DNA from: Xanthobacteraceae bacterium
Lineage (GTDB): Bacteria > Pseudomonadota > Alphaproteobacteria > Rhizobiales > Xanthobacteraceae
Direction: 5' to 3'
Assembly (NCBI GenBank): GCA_029266425.1
Contig: JAQSWY010000002.1
Location: forward strand, 62,001 to 126,000
Length of the DNA stretch: 64,000 nucleotides
Made by a program: the position numbers and the translations under genes. How positions within the stretch are numbered: the stretch's first letter is position 1; each line of letters begins with the position of its first letter. Under the pieces are notes generated by a model. It made no database searches. It worked only from the letters and a program-made list of their open reading frames with translations, and had not been told where the DNA came from. Below, piece by piece: positions 19,605 through 27,977 of this stretch.

Positions 19605-21101
19605 TCAGAACCTTGGAATGTCCGGGAATGGCACCTGGCCGCGGCTGACATGCATGCGCCCGAGCTCGGCGCAGCGGTGCAGCACCGGGAACATCTTGCC
19701 GGGATTGAGCAGCGAGCCTGGATCGAAGGCGCATTTCAGCCGCTGCTGGTGGGCGAGGTCGGCATCATTGAACATGGTCGGCATCAGATCGCGCTTCTCG
19801 ACGCCGACACCATGCTCACCGGTGAGCACGCCGCCAACCTCCACGCAGAGGCGGAGAATGTCCTGGCCGAAGGATTCCGCCGCCTCAAGCTCGCCCGGCT
19901 TGTTGGCGTCATAGAGGATGAGCGGATGCAGGTTGCCGTCGCCGGCATGGAAGACGTTGGCGCAGGCGAGGCCGTACTGCTCGGAGAGCTGCTCCATGCG
20001 GAACAGCACCTTGGGCAGTTCCTTGCGCGGGATGGTGCCGTCCATGCAGTAATAGTCGGGCGAGATGCGGCCGACCGCCGGGAACGCCGCCTTGCGCCCG
20101 GCCCAGAAGGCGACGCGCTCCTCCTCGCTGGTCGAGGCCCGCAGCGTGGTGCAGCCGAGGCCATCGGCGATCTCGGCGACGCGCTCGATCAGGTGGTTCA
20201 CTTCCGCCTCGGGCCCGTCCAACTCGACGATCAGCAGCGCGCCGACATCGAGCGGATAGCCGACCCTGACGAAGGCCTCCGCTGCCTCGATCGCCAGCTT
20301 GTCCATCATCTCCATGCCGCCGGGAATGATGCCAGCCCCGATGATGCGGGCGACGCATTCGCCGGCGGCCTCGGAGGTCGGGAAGCCGACCAGGACAGCG
20401 CGCGCGGTCTCCGGCTTCTTGAGGATGCGCACCGTCACCTCGGTGACGACGCCGAGCAGCCCTTCCGAGCCGACGATGAGGCCGAGCAGATCGAGCCCGC
20501 CGGAATCGAGATGCTTGCCCCCTAAGCGGATCACCTCGCCGGTGATCAGCACCATCTCGACGCCCATCACATTGTTGGTGGTCAGCCCGTATTTCAGGCA
20601 GTGAACGCCGCCCGAATTCTCCGCGACATTGCCGCCGATGGTGCAGGCGATCTGCGAGGACGGGTCGGGCGCGTAATAGAAGCCGTTATGCGCCACCGCG
20701 TTGGTGATGCCGAGATTGGTGACGCCGGGCTGCGCGGTCACGGTGCGGTTTTCAAAATCGATGTCGAGGATGCGGTTGAACTTGCCCATGCCGAGCAGGA
20801 TCGCATCCTTGAGGGGCAACGCGCCGCCGGAGAGCGAGGTGCCCGCCCCGCGCGGCACCACCCGGATGCCGTTCGCGTGGCAATAGGCGAGCACCTTCGA
20901 GACCTGCGCGGTGTCGGAGGGCAGGACCACGGCGAGCGGCAATTGCTTGTAGGCGGTCAGCCCGTCGGATTCGTAAGGCCGCATCTCGAGCGTCTGATCG
21001 ATCACGCCTTCACCGGGCACGATCTGCCTCAGCGCGGCGACGATCTCGGCACGACGTGCCAGCACGCCGGCATCGGGTTCCGGCATGGCGAGCCCTGACA
21101 T
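19605..21101 (-). CDS. glcD: Glycolate oxidase catalytic subunit (FAD-linked)
   Basis: A 498-residue flavoprotein that oxidises glycolate (or a related 2-hydroxyacid) to glyoxylate. The PCMH FAD domain includes VVPRGAGTSLSGG and PDPSSQIACTIGGNVAENSG; the C-terminal catalytic domain has NVFHAGDGNLHPLI and LTGEHGVGVEKRD. D-lactate dehydrogenases share this fold, but the adjacent glcE and glcF decide for glycolate oxidase. The ATG at 21101 follows AGGAGG. A 91-base gap, without recognisable signals, separates it from glcE. Confidence 0.95.
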   Translation of the reverse strand: MSGLAMPEPDAGVLARRAEIVAALRQIVPGEGVIDQTLEMRPYESDGLTAYKQLPLAVVLPSDTAQVSKVLAYCHANGIRVVPRGAGTSLSGGALPLKDAILLGMGKFNRILDIDFENRTVTAQPGVTNLGITNAVAHNGFYYAPDPSSQIACTIGGNVAENSGGVHCLKYGLTTNNVMGVEMVLITGEVIRLGGKHLDSGGLDLLGLIVGSEGLLGVVTEVTVRILKKPETARAVLVGFPTSEAAGECVARIIGAGIIPGGMEMMDKLAIEAAEAFVRVGYPLDVGALLIVELDGPEAEVNHLIERVAEIADGLGCTTLRASTSEEERVAFWAGRKAAFPAVGRISPDYYCMDGTIPRKELPKVLFRMEQLSEQYGLACANVFHAGDGNLHPLILYDANKPGELEAAESFGQDILRLCVEVGGVLTGEHGVGVEKRDLMPTMFNDADLAHQQRLKCAFDPGSLLNPGKMFPVLHRCAELGRMHVSRGQVPFPDIPRF

Positions 21102-21173
21102 GGCTTCCTCCTGTCATTTGAAGCCATTCTAGGGAATAGCGCGCCGCGCCTCCATGGTAAAGTTTTTAGACCA

Positions 21174-22799
21174 TCAGCGCATGGTGGCCGCTTCCGGCAC
21201 GGATGGCATCGGTGCCGCAGTGGCCGTCGATGCGCTCTCGCCAGCCTCCGCGACCGCCGCGGCGGCGTCGATCAGCCCGGCGCCATAGAGGTCGTCGCGC
21301 CCGGATTTGCCGAGATCGCGGGCGGTGCGCACCAGCACCTCGCGCACCTCGGCCGGCGTCAGCTCGGGATGGCGCTGCAGCATCAAGGCGACCACGCCGG
21401 AGACATGGGCGCTCGCCAGCGAGGTGCCGGAGAGCACCTGATAGGCGTCGCCTGGCGCCGGCACCATCACCTCCACGCCGGGCGCGGCAATGGCGATCTG
21501 CCCGCCGACATTCGCCTGTGCATAGAGTGCGTCGTCCGGACCGGTGGCGGTGACGGCGATGACGTCGGGATGGGCCGCCGGATACAGCGGCTTCGCCTTC
21601 GGCCCCTCATTGCCGGCGGCGGCAATGAGCACCGCGCCGCGCAGCCGCAGCGCGCGCAGGGCACGGGCCATCAGCTCGTCGCGCGGGCCGGCAAAGCTGA
21701 GATTGACGACGCGGGCGCCACGCTTGGCGGCGGCATCGAGCGCGGTGACGATGTCGATGCTGGTGCCCTTGGCCGAACCGGCGGTGTCGTACTTCAACGC
21801 GTCGATCGCCAGCAGCCGCGCTTGCGGAGCGATGCCGACGAGCTTGATGTGGGCGGCGATGGCCCCGGCCATGCCGGTGCCATGGGTATGCGGCTTCGCC
21901 TTGGCATCAGGCTCGATCAGCGCATCCTTGAGCTCCGGATGGGTCGGATCGACCGCGGAATCGATCACCGCCACCAACACGTCCTTGCCGTCGGCGAGGC
22001 GGTGCGCCTCGGGTATCTTCATCCGGGCCGGGGCGTATTGCGCAGCGGCGAGTTCCGGCGACGCGGCGGCAGGCGCCTCGGGCGCGGCTTCGGGTGCTGT
22101 CTCAGCTTGGCCATCGAAGACGAAATTTGGCTGCGCGCTCGCCACGCGCGGATCGGCGGCGAGCTGGCGCACCACGGTCGGAACCTGGCTGCCGCGGGGG
22201 ATGCGGGCGTGCTGGATGCTGGTGCCGAGCAGGGCAAGGTCATGGCGCGCCAGTGGGGTCAGGGCGAAGCGGCGCAGCACGCCCGCAAGCTCGGCCTCGG
22301 AGATGTCCGGCTTCAATTCGAACACCACCTCGTCCGGCACATGGTCCGAAGCGGCCGGCGTCCGAGCCGGCGGTGGTGGGGCGGCGCGGCGAGCAGCGGC
22401 CGCGGGCTTGGCGGGCGGCGGAGAAGAAGGCGGTGGCTTGAGTGCAGTCGGCTTGGCTGCGGGCGGCTTTTTGGCCACCGGCTTCTGCTTCGGCTTGGCG
22501 GGCTTGCCGGCCGGGCGCGAGGGCGGCGGTTCGTCATCCTCATAGATGACCCGCGGCGGCGGCGCATCGTAGGTCACCGGCGGCGCGACGATGATGCCGA
22601 TGCCGGGAAAGCCGCCGCCGGGATAGCCTTGCGGGCGCGGCCGGCGCGGCTCGGGATAGCGCTCGGGCGCGCGGCCATAGCCGTCCGACGGCCCATAGGT
22701 GCGTTGCGCCATCGCCGGGGAGGCGAGCACCGTCATGGCGAGGCCGAATGCGGCAAGCCGGATCGAGGCGGCAGGCAGGCGTCCAGACAGGGGTTTCAT
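21174..22799 (-). CDS. Secreted subtilisin-like (S8) serine protease
   Basis: A 541-residue secreted protease. Signal peptide (about 1-31, ending SPAMAQ), a Pro-rich and Lys/Ala-rich linker (about 32-150), an inhibitor-I9-like domain (about 155-235: VVFELKPDISEAELAGVLRR ... RQLAADPRVASAQPNF) and the subtilase domain with Asp280 (VAVIDSAVD), His306 (HGTGMAG) and Ser460 (SGTSLASAH). The C-terminal tail is short. AGGAGG precedes the ATG at 22799. It is the last gene of a run with an ECF sigma factor and its anti-sigma factor, which suggests that the protease is a target of, or an actor in, that envelope signal. Confidence 0.92.
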   Translation of the reverse strand: MKPLSGRLPAASIRLAAFGLAMTVLASPAMAQRTYGPSDGYGRAPERYPEPRRPRPQGYPGGGFPGIGIIVAPPVTYDAPPPRVIYEDDEPPPSRPAGKPAKPKQKPVAKKPPAAKPTALKPPPSSPPPAKPAAAARRAAPPPPARTPAASDHVPDEVVFELKPDISEAELAGVLRRFALTPLARHDLALLGTSIQHARIPRGSQVPTVVRQLAADPRVASAQPNFVFDGQAETAPEAAPEAPAAASPELAAAQYAPARMKIPEAHRLADGKDVLVAVIDSAVDPTHPELKDALIEPDAKAKPHTHGTGMAGAIAAHIKLVGIAPQARLLAIDALKYDTAGSAKGTSIDIVTALDAAAKRGARVVNLSFAGPRDELMARALRALRLRGAVLIAAAGNEGPKAKPLYPAAHPDVIAVTATGPDDALYAQANVGGQIAIAAPGVEVMVPAPGDAYQVLSGTSLASAHVSGVVALMLQRHPELTPAEVREVLVRTARDLGKSGRDDLYGAGLIDAAAAVAEAGESASTATAAPMPSVPEAATMR

Positions 22800-22821
22800 G
22801 GCTTCGCCCTCCTCGTGGGCC

Positions 22822-23502
22822 TTACTGCGCCGGCGCCGCCATGCGCACAATTTCGGCGGCCTGCTTCAGCCGGCCGAGCGTCGCGGTGCGCTCCGTCTCC
22901 GGCATGTCGGCGGCGCCGATGCGGATCTTGAACAGGCCGCCCGGATAGGGGCCCTCGACGATGTGGCCGGAGACGCTCTGCAGCAGCGTGTCGATCTGCG
23001 CCGCGCGGGCCTCCGGCTGGAAGGAGACCAGCACATACGCGCCGGCCGCGGCATCGACGCCGCTGGCGGTGGAATAGCTCTCGCCGGCCCGCATCAGTTC
23101 GCCGGTGATGAAGCCGCCCTGCACCACCAGCGCCAGCATGGTCGCGCCGGCGGCGAGCGCCAGGGTCTGCGGACGCAGGCCCGCCAGCCATTCGCCGGCG
23201 CGGCGCAGCATGCCGGAGGCGGGGCCTGCGGCGGCGACACGCGACGGCTCGGCATCGAGCGCGGCGAACAGCTTGGCTGCGGCACGGGAAGACGGCAGGC
23301 CGAGCGCCTCGGCGGAACGGATCGAGGCGTCGCGCTCCTCATGGATGCGGGCGAGACAGGAGGCAAGCTCCGGATCGCGATCGAGCGCCACCTCGACGCG
23401 GCGCACCTCCTCGGGAGCGAGCGTGCCGGCGACATACCAGGGCAACAGCGCCTCGATCTCGCCGGGCGCGCCGTCGTCGTTGTCTGCGGGACTCGTCATC
23501 AT
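22822..23502 (-). CDS. Membrane-anchored anti-sigma factor
   Basis: A 226-residue protein that overlaps the ECF sigma gene by four bases (ATGA). The N-terminal half resembles cytoplasmic anti-sigma domains: IEALLPWYVAGTLAPEEVRR (about 17-36) followed by helices, though without a zinc-binding HxxxCxxC. A single membrane helix (LALAAGATMLALVVQGG) lies at about 115-133. The periplasmic part ends in a small alpha/beta domain (about 155-226: YVLVSFQPEARAAQIDTLLQ ... LFKIRIG ... LKQAAEIVRMAAPA), whose order of strands and helices parallels the I9-like domain of the protease encoded 22 bases downstream. An ATG three bases after the chosen start is also possible. Confidence 0.8.
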   Translation of the reverse strand: MMTSPADNDDGAPGEIEALLPWYVAGTLAPEEVRRVEVALDRDPELASCLARIHEERDASIRSAEALGLPSSRAAAKLFAALDAEPSRVAAAGPASGMLRRAGEWLAGLRPQTLALAAGATMLALVVQGGFITGELMRAGESYSTASGVDAAAGAYVLVSFQPEARAAQIDTLLQSVSGHIVEGPYPGGLFKIRIGAADMPETERTATLGRLKQAAEIVRMAAPAQ

Positions 23503-24248
23503 GGCCAACCCCTGTCGATGCCGGCGAGCCGCGCCAGTTCCGAAAGCCTTTTGCGGGCATGGAACATGCGGGTCTTCACCGTATTCTCCGGCGCGCCGAC
23601 GATGCGGCTCACCTCTTCGATCGACCGGTCGTGATAATAGACGAGATCGATCACTTCGCGATGCTCGGGCGAGAGCTTGTCGATGCAGGCACGCAGCACC
23701 GCGCTCTTGTCCTTCTTCTGCGCGACGATCTCCGGCGTGTCGGCCTCGTCCTCGATGGCCTCGATCGTCTCCTCGTCGAGCGCCACCTCGCCGCGCTTGC
23801 GCAGTTCGGAGAGCGCCTTGAAGCGGGCAATGGCCATCAGCCAGGTCGCGACCGACGAGCGCCGCTCGAAAGATGGCGCCTGCCGCCAGGCGTCGAGGAA
23901 GGTATCGGCGACGATGTCCTCGGCGACGTCCTCGCGCCGCACCAGTCGCAGCGCAAAACGGAAGACACGCACCTCGTGGCGCGCGAACAGCGCCTTCAGG
24001 GCGAGCTTGTCACCCTTGGCGATGCGGTCGATCAGGACGAAATCCTGATCTGCCGCGAGACCTCCCGCCCCAGCCTCCACCGCAGCCCGCACTGTCGCCC
24101 CTTGGCCCGCCTCGCATCCGCGGTGCGAAGCCTCAGGCGCGTGAGCCGTAAGGTCAAGCTGGGGGTGGAAGGCCCCCGCCGGCAGGGAGAGCGTGGCGCC
24201 CGCCCTGCCGGGCATCGTCGGGAACAATGGAGGCAGGATCCGGATCAT
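23499..24248 (-). CDS. ECF-type RNA polymerase sigma factor
   Basis: Group 4 sigma factor. Region 2 is seen as FARHEVRVFRFALRLVRRED ... VADTFLDAWRQAPSFERRSS (polymerase core and -10 recognition) and region 4 as LSPEHREVIDLVYYHDRSIE ... PENTVKTRMFHARKRL (-35 recognition helix-turn-helix). The first 50-60 residues look unlike the family, so the true start may be a GTG at 24092 (198 residues). It probably directs an envelope-stress or metal-related set of genes, including its own operon; no promoter motif was established. It is coupled to the anti-sigma gene by a four-base overlap. Confidence 0.88.
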   Translation of the reverse strand: MIRILPPLFPTMPGRAGATLSLPAGAFHPQLDLTAHAPEASHRGCEAGQGATVRAAVEAGAGGLAADQDFVLIDRIAKGDKLALKALFARHEVRVFRFALRLVRREDVAEDIVADTFLDAWRQAPSFERRSSVATWLMAIARFKALSELRKRGEVALDEETIEAIEDEADTPEIVAQKKDKSAVLRACIDKLSPEHREVIDLVYYHDRSIEEVSRIVGAPENTVKTRMFHARKRLSELARLAGIDRGWP

Positions 24249-24266
24249 GGGCCGACCCGTCCATGA

Positions 24267-24653
24267 TCAGTCGCACACCGTGACCTTCTGCTTCACCTTG
24301 CCGACGCCGGGAATGTACTTCTTCTGGTAGACCACGTAGCAGTCCGGGGCATCGACGATAATCGGCATGGCGGCTCCGATCATCAGGCCGGCGCCGTAGC
24401 CATAGCCGAAGCCGGGGCCCCATCCGCCATGGCCGTGATGGCCATGATTGCCGTGCTTGCCCTTCGGGTTCTTCCAGGCGCCGCCGCCACCGCCCTTGCC
24501 CGGGCCGTTGCTGAGGTTCTTCGGGCCTTCCCAGGCGCTGGCATCGCCGGCGGTGGAGACGGAGGTGGCTGCGAAGCCGGCGGTGCCGAGAGCGATGGCG
24601 GCAACGGCAATGCGCAGGGTCTTGCCGAACCGGAGGTTGCTGAGGCCGGTCAT
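24267..24653 (-). CDS. Small secreted Gly/His-rich protein
   Basis: A 128-residue protein with an N-terminal export signal (about 1-40, TLRIAVAAIALGTAGFAATS), then a Gly-, Lys- and His-rich segment (GKHGNHGHHGHGGWGPGFGY, about 65-84) and a C-terminal domain with two cysteines (DCYVVYQKKYIPGVG and KQKVTVCD). Similar small secreted proteins with CYxxxxK...VKVC tails are widespread and uncharacterised in Rhizobiales. The His cluster could bind metal, which is inference. It is the first gene of the run that continues with the ECF sigma factor, so it may share that regulation. Confidence 0.72.
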   Translation of the reverse strand: MTGLSNLRFGKTLRIAVAAIALGTAGFAATSVSTAGDASAWEGPKNLSNGPGKGGGGGAWKNPKGKHGNHGHHGHGGWGPGFGYGYGAGLMIGAAMPIIVDAPDCYVVYQKKYIPGVGKVKQKVTVCD

Positions 24654-24870
24654 TGACGTTCTCCCTTGGAGGTTCCGGGGACCGCGTCATTGCGCCCCGT
24701 ACATTCCTTGGTCGCGACGGCGCGGAAAAAGGTTCATGCTCGGTACGATTTTTTTCGCATCTTTTTCCGGCTGCGGGCGAAACCGTGCACCGACAGGGCC
24801 TTGCGCCGGATCAAAGCGGCTCTCACCTCATTGGTAGAGGGTGCGAAAGAGACCCGTCGAGGAGACTGCC

Positions 24871-25284
24871 ATGGCCACCACTGCCGCGAACAATGTCGCC
24901 GTCTCGATGCTGAGGCGCATCCGTCTCAATCTGGCCCGCTCTAAGGACTTTCCGAACGGGAGCGCGCGGCATGGCTATGAGTTCGTCGCGCCGCTCGATG
25001 AGGCAGGACACATCGATCTGGCGGCATGGCGCGAAGCGCGCAACGAATGCACGGTGCGCCGCTTCTGGGGCAATGAGCGGCCGGAACGTGGTTTCCTGGT
25101 GCACCGCGCCGGCGGCGCGCGCGGCGCCACCTGGATATTCGACTACGACCAGGGCGCGGAAGAGGATGACGAGGCGGGTTACCGCTTCGGCGACCACGCT
25201 TTCGCCCGCGGCGAATATGTCTCGCTGCGCGACGAGGACGGCGAGATGCACACCTTCCGCGTCGTCGCGGTGGAGCCGCCGTGA
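24871..25284 (+). CDS. Conserved hypothetical protein
   Basis: A 137-residue soluble protein, not recognised beyond a conserved Rhizobiales hypothetical. It starts after GAGGAGA (ATG at 24871; a frame ten codons longer has no ribosome site). The sequence has an N-terminal helix (VSMLRRIRLNLARSK), a stretch of strands (YEFVAPLDEAGHIDL), RRFWGNERPERGFLVHRAGG and an acidic YDQGAEEDDEAG before a C-terminal beta-rich part (YVSLRDEDGEMHTFRVVAV). No signal peptide or membrane helix. It is divergent from the small secreted protein and stands alone. Confidence 0.7.
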   Translation: MATTAANNVAVSMLRRIRLNLARSKDFPNGSARHGYEFVAPLDEAGHIDLAAWREARNECTVRRFWGNERPERGFLVHRAGGARGATWIFDYDQGAEEDDEAGYRFGDHAFARGEYVSLRDEDGEMHTFRVVAVEPP

Positions 25285-25325
25285 GGAAATGCACCTATCT
25301 CGGCAGAGGGTGGGCCATTTCCACG

Positions 25326-25408
25326 TGTCATGGCCGGCCTTGTGCCGGCCATCTCGGCCTCTAATGCACTGTCAGGAATCGAGATCCCCGGCATAAGGCC
25401 GGGGATGG
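25326..25408. repeat. F2 palindromic repeat, copy 1
   Basis: TCATGGCCGGCCTTGTGCCG and GGCCATCTCG, a short spacer, then GGAATCGAGATCCCCGGC and a mirror hairpin ending GGCCGGGGATGG. It lies between convergent genes. Related copies: 39202 and 58641; simpler relatives: 51455 and near 60266. Confidence 0.85.
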
Positions 25409-25482
25409 CGGGTGCTCCAGGAGCTTCGGTCAGCCTCTCAGGATGAGGTGCTGATTTCCCGCTTGGGCTCGGTGGACCCGAA

Positions 25483-26265
25483 TCACATCGGCGCGGCGGG
25501 CTTCGCGTCGGCCGCCGGAGCGGCGGTTGCCGCGGCCGGGGTGGACTGTGCGGCTTCCGCCGGCGCGGCGGCGGTGGCAGCGGGCGCCGTTACCGAGCCC
25601 GTGGCCGTCGTGACCGCAGGCGTCGCGGCCGACGCCGCCGTGTTGGACACCGGCTTCGGCTTCGGCTTGCGGGCGACCGCCGGACGCGGTGTCCCCTTCA
25701 CGATCATCGCAATCACCTGCTCGTGCAGGCTGGGAGATTTGTCGATGTTGAGGTGCGTCAGCGCTTCGGAGCGGGTCAGGTCGACATTGGAAACCCGAGC
25801 ACCGGACACCGGCTTGCCGGAACCACCGGCCTGGTAATAATTCACCACCTTGCCGATCCTGGAGGATGCGGTGGTCGGCGTCACCGGGTCGAAGGTGACG
25901 ACCAGGGGCACCGGCGCGCTAAGCTCGGTGACGCGATTGGCCATGTAGACCGCAGCGTCGGCGCCGAGCGAATGGCCGATGATGATGACCGGCGCCCTCT
26001 GCTTGCCGCCGCCCGCCGCTGACTGCTCGGCGGCATAGCGCGCCAGCGTCTGCCACTCCGTATAGGGATGCACCGTCGCCTTGATGCCGCGCGCGTTCAG
26101 CTTGGCGGTAAGGTCATCCATGCCGAGCGAGAACACGTTGGCGAGGCCGCGCAGCAGATAGACCCGCGGTTGCGCTGATTTGGACTGCGCGGCAGCAGGA
26201 CCGGCGAAGCCGAAGAGACACGCCGCAACGAAAAGGACCAACCAGCCACGCGCAGCCCGCATCAT
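25483..26265 (-). CDS. Secreted alpha/beta hydrolase-like protein with Ala/Pro tail
   Basis: About 260 residues: signal peptide (RGWLVLFVAACLFGFAGPAA), then a lipase-like alpha/beta fold with the nucleophile elbow GHSLGAD and a preceding VIIIGH strand. The putative acid and base residues lie in VVTFDPVTPTT and THLNIDKSPSLHEQ (candidate His), so a catalytic triad is plausible. The last 70 residues are an Ala/Thr/Pro-rich low-complexity tail, possibly a cell-wall or periplasmic spacer. The substrate is unknown. I chose the ATG at 26265 over the TTG two codons earlier. Confidence 0.75.
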   Translation of the reverse strand: MMRAARGWLVLFVAACLFGFAGPAAAQSKSAQPRVYLLRGLANVFSLGMDDLTAKLNARGIKATVHPYTEWQTLARYAAEQSAAGGGKQRAPVIIIGHSLGADAAVYMANRVTELSAPVPLVVTFDPVTPTTASSRIGKVVNYYQAGGSGKPVSGARVSNVDLTRSEALTHLNIDKSPSLHEQVIAMIVKGTPRPAVARKPKPKPVSNTAASAATPAVTTATGSVTAPAATAAAPAEAAQSTPAAATAAPAADAKPAAPM

Positions 26266-26489
26266 GTCCAAACCTCATAGACCCAATAATCTTCTACTCT
26301 CGCACCGCCCCATGCTGGCAACTGGTTTTTGCCAGCAGTTCCAAGATGCCGCGGGGCTTGATGCTTCTCCGCAACAGCCCCGCAGGGTAAGGCTTGCCGG
26401 CTGCGGCCGGCTCCGGGTTTCACCTCGCGCGCAAACCTGTGCCGGCAAGCAACCTACTGCCCCCGTTCGAGGTTCCGCGGAGAGTGCCG

Positions 26490-27902
26490 ATGAACCCCTT
26501 CACCGAGGCCGAAACCAGCGCCGGTGCGCTCGCCAGGATCGCCGCCGAGGCGGCGGAAGCAGACGATGACGCGTCGGTCGGCGAAGCCGTCGGCTACGTC
26601 ACCGGCAATACCGGGCTGCAGGCTCACCCGCTGCGCGCCGCGGTGCTCGGCGAGCTGCACGCCCGGCCCTTCGCTCCGGTGACCACGCCGGCGCGGATCC
26701 TCCATGTCGCCTTCATCGTCGATCGCGAGCAGGCGCTGGCCGATCGCGCCGCCTTCAAGGCGCTGTGCGCCTCGCGCGGCCAGCCGGGGCCGGCATCCGG
26801 GGCGAAGCAGCACCGGGTCGCGTTCGGCGGGGCGACGCTGCGCTGGGAGCGCCACGCCGAATTCACCACCTATACCTGGGAGCTGCCGGCCGAAGACATC
26901 GTGGAGGGTGGGCTGCCCTTCCATCCGGCCTCGGCGAGCCTGGCGGCGACGCTCAACGGGGTGCCGCAGCCGGGGCCGCTCCTGGTCGCGGTCGACCTGC
27001 ATCTCGTCACCGACACCGCGGACGCGCTGCCGCTGGACCGGCTGTTCGACCGGGCGAGCCTTGCCCGCTCCGATGTCGAGGACGGCATGGCGGAGATCGC
27101 CACCGATTTCCAGCCGGACGCCTCGGGCTTCGTGCGCATCCTGGTGCGCGACCGCGGCATGACGCCGGAGGCCGCCGGCGCGCTGGTGCAGCGGGTGCTG
27201 GAGGTCGAGACCTATCGCACGCTTGCTTTGCTTGGTCTGCCGGAGGCGCAGCGCCTGGCGCCGACCGTGGCGCAGATCGAGAGCCGGCTCTCCGCCCTCA
27301 CCAAGACGATGAAGAACACCGAAGGGCTGGCGGCGAATCACAGGCTGCTGGACGACCTCACCGCCCTCGCCGCCGAGCTGGAGGCCGACGCCGCCGCCTC
27401 GCTGTTCCGCTTCGGCGCCACCCGGGCCTATGAGGAGATCGTCACGCTGCGGCTGAAGACCATCGGCGAGCGGCCGGTGCCCGGCTTTCCGACCTTTGCC
27501 CAGTTCCTCGCCCGGCGCATGCAGCCGGCGATGCGCACCTGCCAGGGCATCGAGCAGCGCCAGGCCAATCTCTCAGTGAAGCTGACCAGCGCCGCCAACT
27601 TGCTGCGCACCCGGGTCGATGTCGAGCTGGAGCAGCAGAATCGCGATCTGCTCACCAGCATGAATGCCCGCGCCCGTATGCAGCTGCGCCTGCAGCGCAC
27701 GGTCGAAGGGCTCTCGGTGGCGGCGATCACCTATTATGTGGTCAGCCTGTTCCACCATGTGCTGGAAGGGCTGCACGGCCGGCTGGAGGAAGCCGGTCTC
27801 CACGTCGATGTCGGCGTCGCCACCGCGATCGCGGTGCCGGTGGTGGCGTTCTTCATCTGGCTCGGGGTGCGCCGGGTGCGGCGCAGCCACGCCGACGACT
27901 AG
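26490..27902 (+). CDS. DUF3422 family membrane-anchored protein
   Basis: A 470-residue protein of the DUF3422 family (COG4949, predicted membrane-anchored proteins of unknown function). The N-terminal part has HPLRAAVLGELHARPF, diagnostic of the family; the middle is mainly helical with coiled-coil tendency (QIESRLSALTKTMKNTEGLA); the C-terminus has two membrane helices (VAAITYYVVSLFHHVL and AIAVPVVAFFIWLGV) and a basic end. GGAGAG precedes the ATG at 26490. The TAG stop at 27900-27902 is part of an F3 repeat, so the protein ends exactly where the repeat begins. Confidence 0.85.
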   Translation: MNPFTEAETSAGALARIAAEAAEADDDASVGEAVGYVTGNTGLQAHPLRAAVLGELHARPFAPVTTPARILHVAFIVDREQALADRAAFKALCASRGQPGPASGAKQHRVAFGGATLRWERHAEFTTYTWELPAEDIVEGGLPFHPASASLAATLNGVPQPGPLLVAVDLHLVTDTADALPLDRLFDRASLARSDVEDGMAEIATDFQPDASGFVRILVRDRGMTPEAAGALVQRVLEVETYRTLALLGLPEAQRLAPTVAQIESRLSALTKTMKNTEGLAANHRLLDDLTALAAELEADAAASLFRFGATRAYEEIVTLRLKTIGERPVPGFPTFAQFLARRMQPAMRTCQGIEQRQANLSVKLTSAANLLRTRVDVELEQQNRDLLTSMNARARMQLRLQRTVEGLSVAAITYYVVSLFHHVLEGLHGRLEEAGLHVDVGVATAIAVPVVAFFIWLGVRRVRRSHADD

Positions 27903-27952
27903 AACATTTCCCGATCAGATGGAATCATCCGATCGAAGGGGAAGTGCTCCAG
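27899..27952 (+). repeat. F3 repeat, full copy, supplying the DUF3422 stop
   Basis: Reads CTAGAACATTTCCCGATC ... GGAATCATCCGATCG ... GAAGTGCTCCAG. Its inverse is recognisable in the pnp leader (13209-13260). The internal GATCAGATGG/CATCCGATC segment forms a stem around AAT. Confidence 0.82.
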
Positions 27953-27977
27953 TCTATTGAATCTACAGCACTTTGCG

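Noticed and set aside
24660-24740. GGAAC...CGTC pair as an autoregulated ECF promoter
   Set aside because: Spacing (13 bases) is too short for a known ECF-type promoter and there is no second example to compare.
24800-24870. tRNA-like segment (TTGGTAGAGG)
   Set aside because: No acceptor stem or anticodon arm can be formed around it.
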